A stretch of DNA of 6,602 bases from Halorhodospira sp. (GTDB taxonomy: Bacteria; Pseudomonadota; Gammaproteobacteria; Nitrococcales; Halorhodospiraceae). The stretch covers positions 1 to 6,602 of the forward strand of contig SKJZ01000141.1 in the NCBI GenBank assembly GCA_007121755.1. Reading direction: 5' to 3'. The translations under genes and the position numbers were made by a program. Below the pieces are notes generated by a model. That model was not told the DNA's origin, did no database searches, and saw only the letters and a list, made by a program, of their open reading frames with translations. Of this stretch, positions 6,129 to 6,602 are shown piece by piece. Position 1 is the stretch's first letter. Each line of letters starts with the position of its first letter.

Positions 6129-6137
6129 AGTATACCA
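6129..6137 (-). promoter_or_regulatory. Candidate extended -10 promoter for the phosphoramidate operon
   Basis: On the minus strand the sequence is TGGTATACT, an extended -10 (TGn plus TATACT, one mismatch to TATAAT). A possible -35, TAGACA, lies 20 nt upstream, a long spacer, though extended -10 promoters can tolerate a weak -35. Transcription would begin near 6122, at the edge of repeat copy B, so the whole palindrome would be transcribed as a roughly 200-nt leader. I found no better promoter between the repeat and the gene. Confidence 0.5.
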
Positions 6138-6300
6138 GTGACCGGCCGATTCTCTGTCTATACAAGCCGGTCCGTTTCGCCCGGAGGGCGTCTCGAAAGG
6201 GCAACCGTCTTTTTGAGCCGCCGCGCAGATCGAGACCGCCCGCGGGCGATCGACATCCGCGGCATTCCGTGTGAGCGAAGTTAACTCGTGGATGACAAAC

Positions 6301-6602
6301 ATGGCTCAACCGATTCTTCAGCGCCTCGTCCAGCCCTCCCTGAACGGCAAGCTACTGATCCTTATTGTTTTCGTCTCGGTCGTCTCGGTTTCGGTCATGG
6401 GGACCGGGGCGTTCTGGCTGATGAAAGGTCAGTTGGAAGAGCGGTTTAACCAGCAGTTGATCCAAGTCGGCGACGAGGCGGCCGCCACGCTCGACGACTA
6501 TGTAATGCGGCAGTCGGACCTGGTCCGCAATATCGCTTCCGATCCGCAGGCGGCCGACCCCGACACGTTCCCGCTGGAGCGCTATATCCAATGGCACGCC
6601 GA
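6301..6602 (+). CDS. Membrane sensor-like protein, N-terminal fragment cut by the window end
   Basis: An open reading frame of 100 codons with no stop before the window end, transcribed away from the operon. A short basic N-terminus is followed by one hydrophobic transmembrane segment (about residues 18-41, LLILIVFVSVVSVSVMGTGA). After it comes a charged amphipathic helix-like stretch (LEERFNQQLIQVGDEAAATL, then DDYVMRQSDLVRNIASDPQ). This is the usual opening of sensor histidine kinases, chemoreceptors and diguanylate cyclases with a periplasmic Cache-type sensor, where a long helix follows the first membrane span. The output domain is outside the window, so the class cannot be told. The start is uncertain: ATG 6301 has only GGA 8 nt upstream. 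An in-frame ATG at 6292 or GTG at 6271 are alternatives, also with weak ribosome-binding sites. No convincing promoter was found. Confidence 0.82.
   Translation, partial: MAQPILQRLVQPSLNGKLLILIVFVSVVSVSVMGTGAFWLMKGQLEERFNQQLIQVGDEAAATLDDYVMRQSDLVRNIASDPQAADPDTFPLERYIQWHA

Noticed and set aside
6127..6166. Apparent symmetric pair CAAGTATA and TATACAAG
   Set aside because: It is a mirror rather than an inverted complement, so it forms neither a hairpin nor a normal dyad operator.

Overview
This is a high-GC bacterial window, most likely from a gammaproteobacterium. A DUF1820 gene (a family I know mainly from Gammaproteobacteria) and a gammaproteobacterial-type serine tRNA support this; a halophilic or Ectothiorhodospira-like relative is only a guess. 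Nearly all coding is on the minus strand. One truncated gene at the right edge is on the plus strand.

Layout from left to right. Positions 1-32 are the 5' part of a tRNA-Ser gene (minus), cut by the window edge. Positions 113-262 are a 150-bp palindromic repeat (copy A). 297-644 is the DUF1820 gene. An 816-1370 gene for a lipoprotein with a CxxCH haem-c motif ends in a clear intrinsic terminator (758-791). 1466-5924 is a tight three-gene operon. 5981-6118 is a second copy of the palindromic repeat (copy B), lying between the operon and its best candidate promoter. From 6301 a plus-strand membrane sensor-like gene begins and runs off the window.

The operon is the main find. In transcription order it encodes a PEP-synthase-like phosphotransferase with a fused, degenerate nucleotidyltransferase domain, a class I glutamine-amidotransferase-like hydrolase, and an intact sugar-phosphate-type nucleotidyltransferase. 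Family and order match Cj1418-Cj1417-Cj1416 of Campylobacter jejuni, which make cytidine diphosphoramidate for the O-methyl phosphoramidate capsule modification. The predicted route is: glutamine is phosphorylated on its amide nitrogen by ATP; the product is coupled to CTP to give CDP-L-glutamine; hydrolysis releases glutamate and CDP-amidate, an activated P-N donor. The CDP-amidate kinase (Cj1415-like), methyltransferases and transferases of the Campylobacter system are not in this window. The later steps and the acceptor are therefore unknown.

The genes overlap by 4 nt at both junctions, and all three appear to start with non-ATG codons (GTG, GTG, TTG). The two palindromic repeats have diverged in their outer arms while each stays self-complementary. 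Copy B would lie in the operon's 5' leader if the proposed promoter is right.
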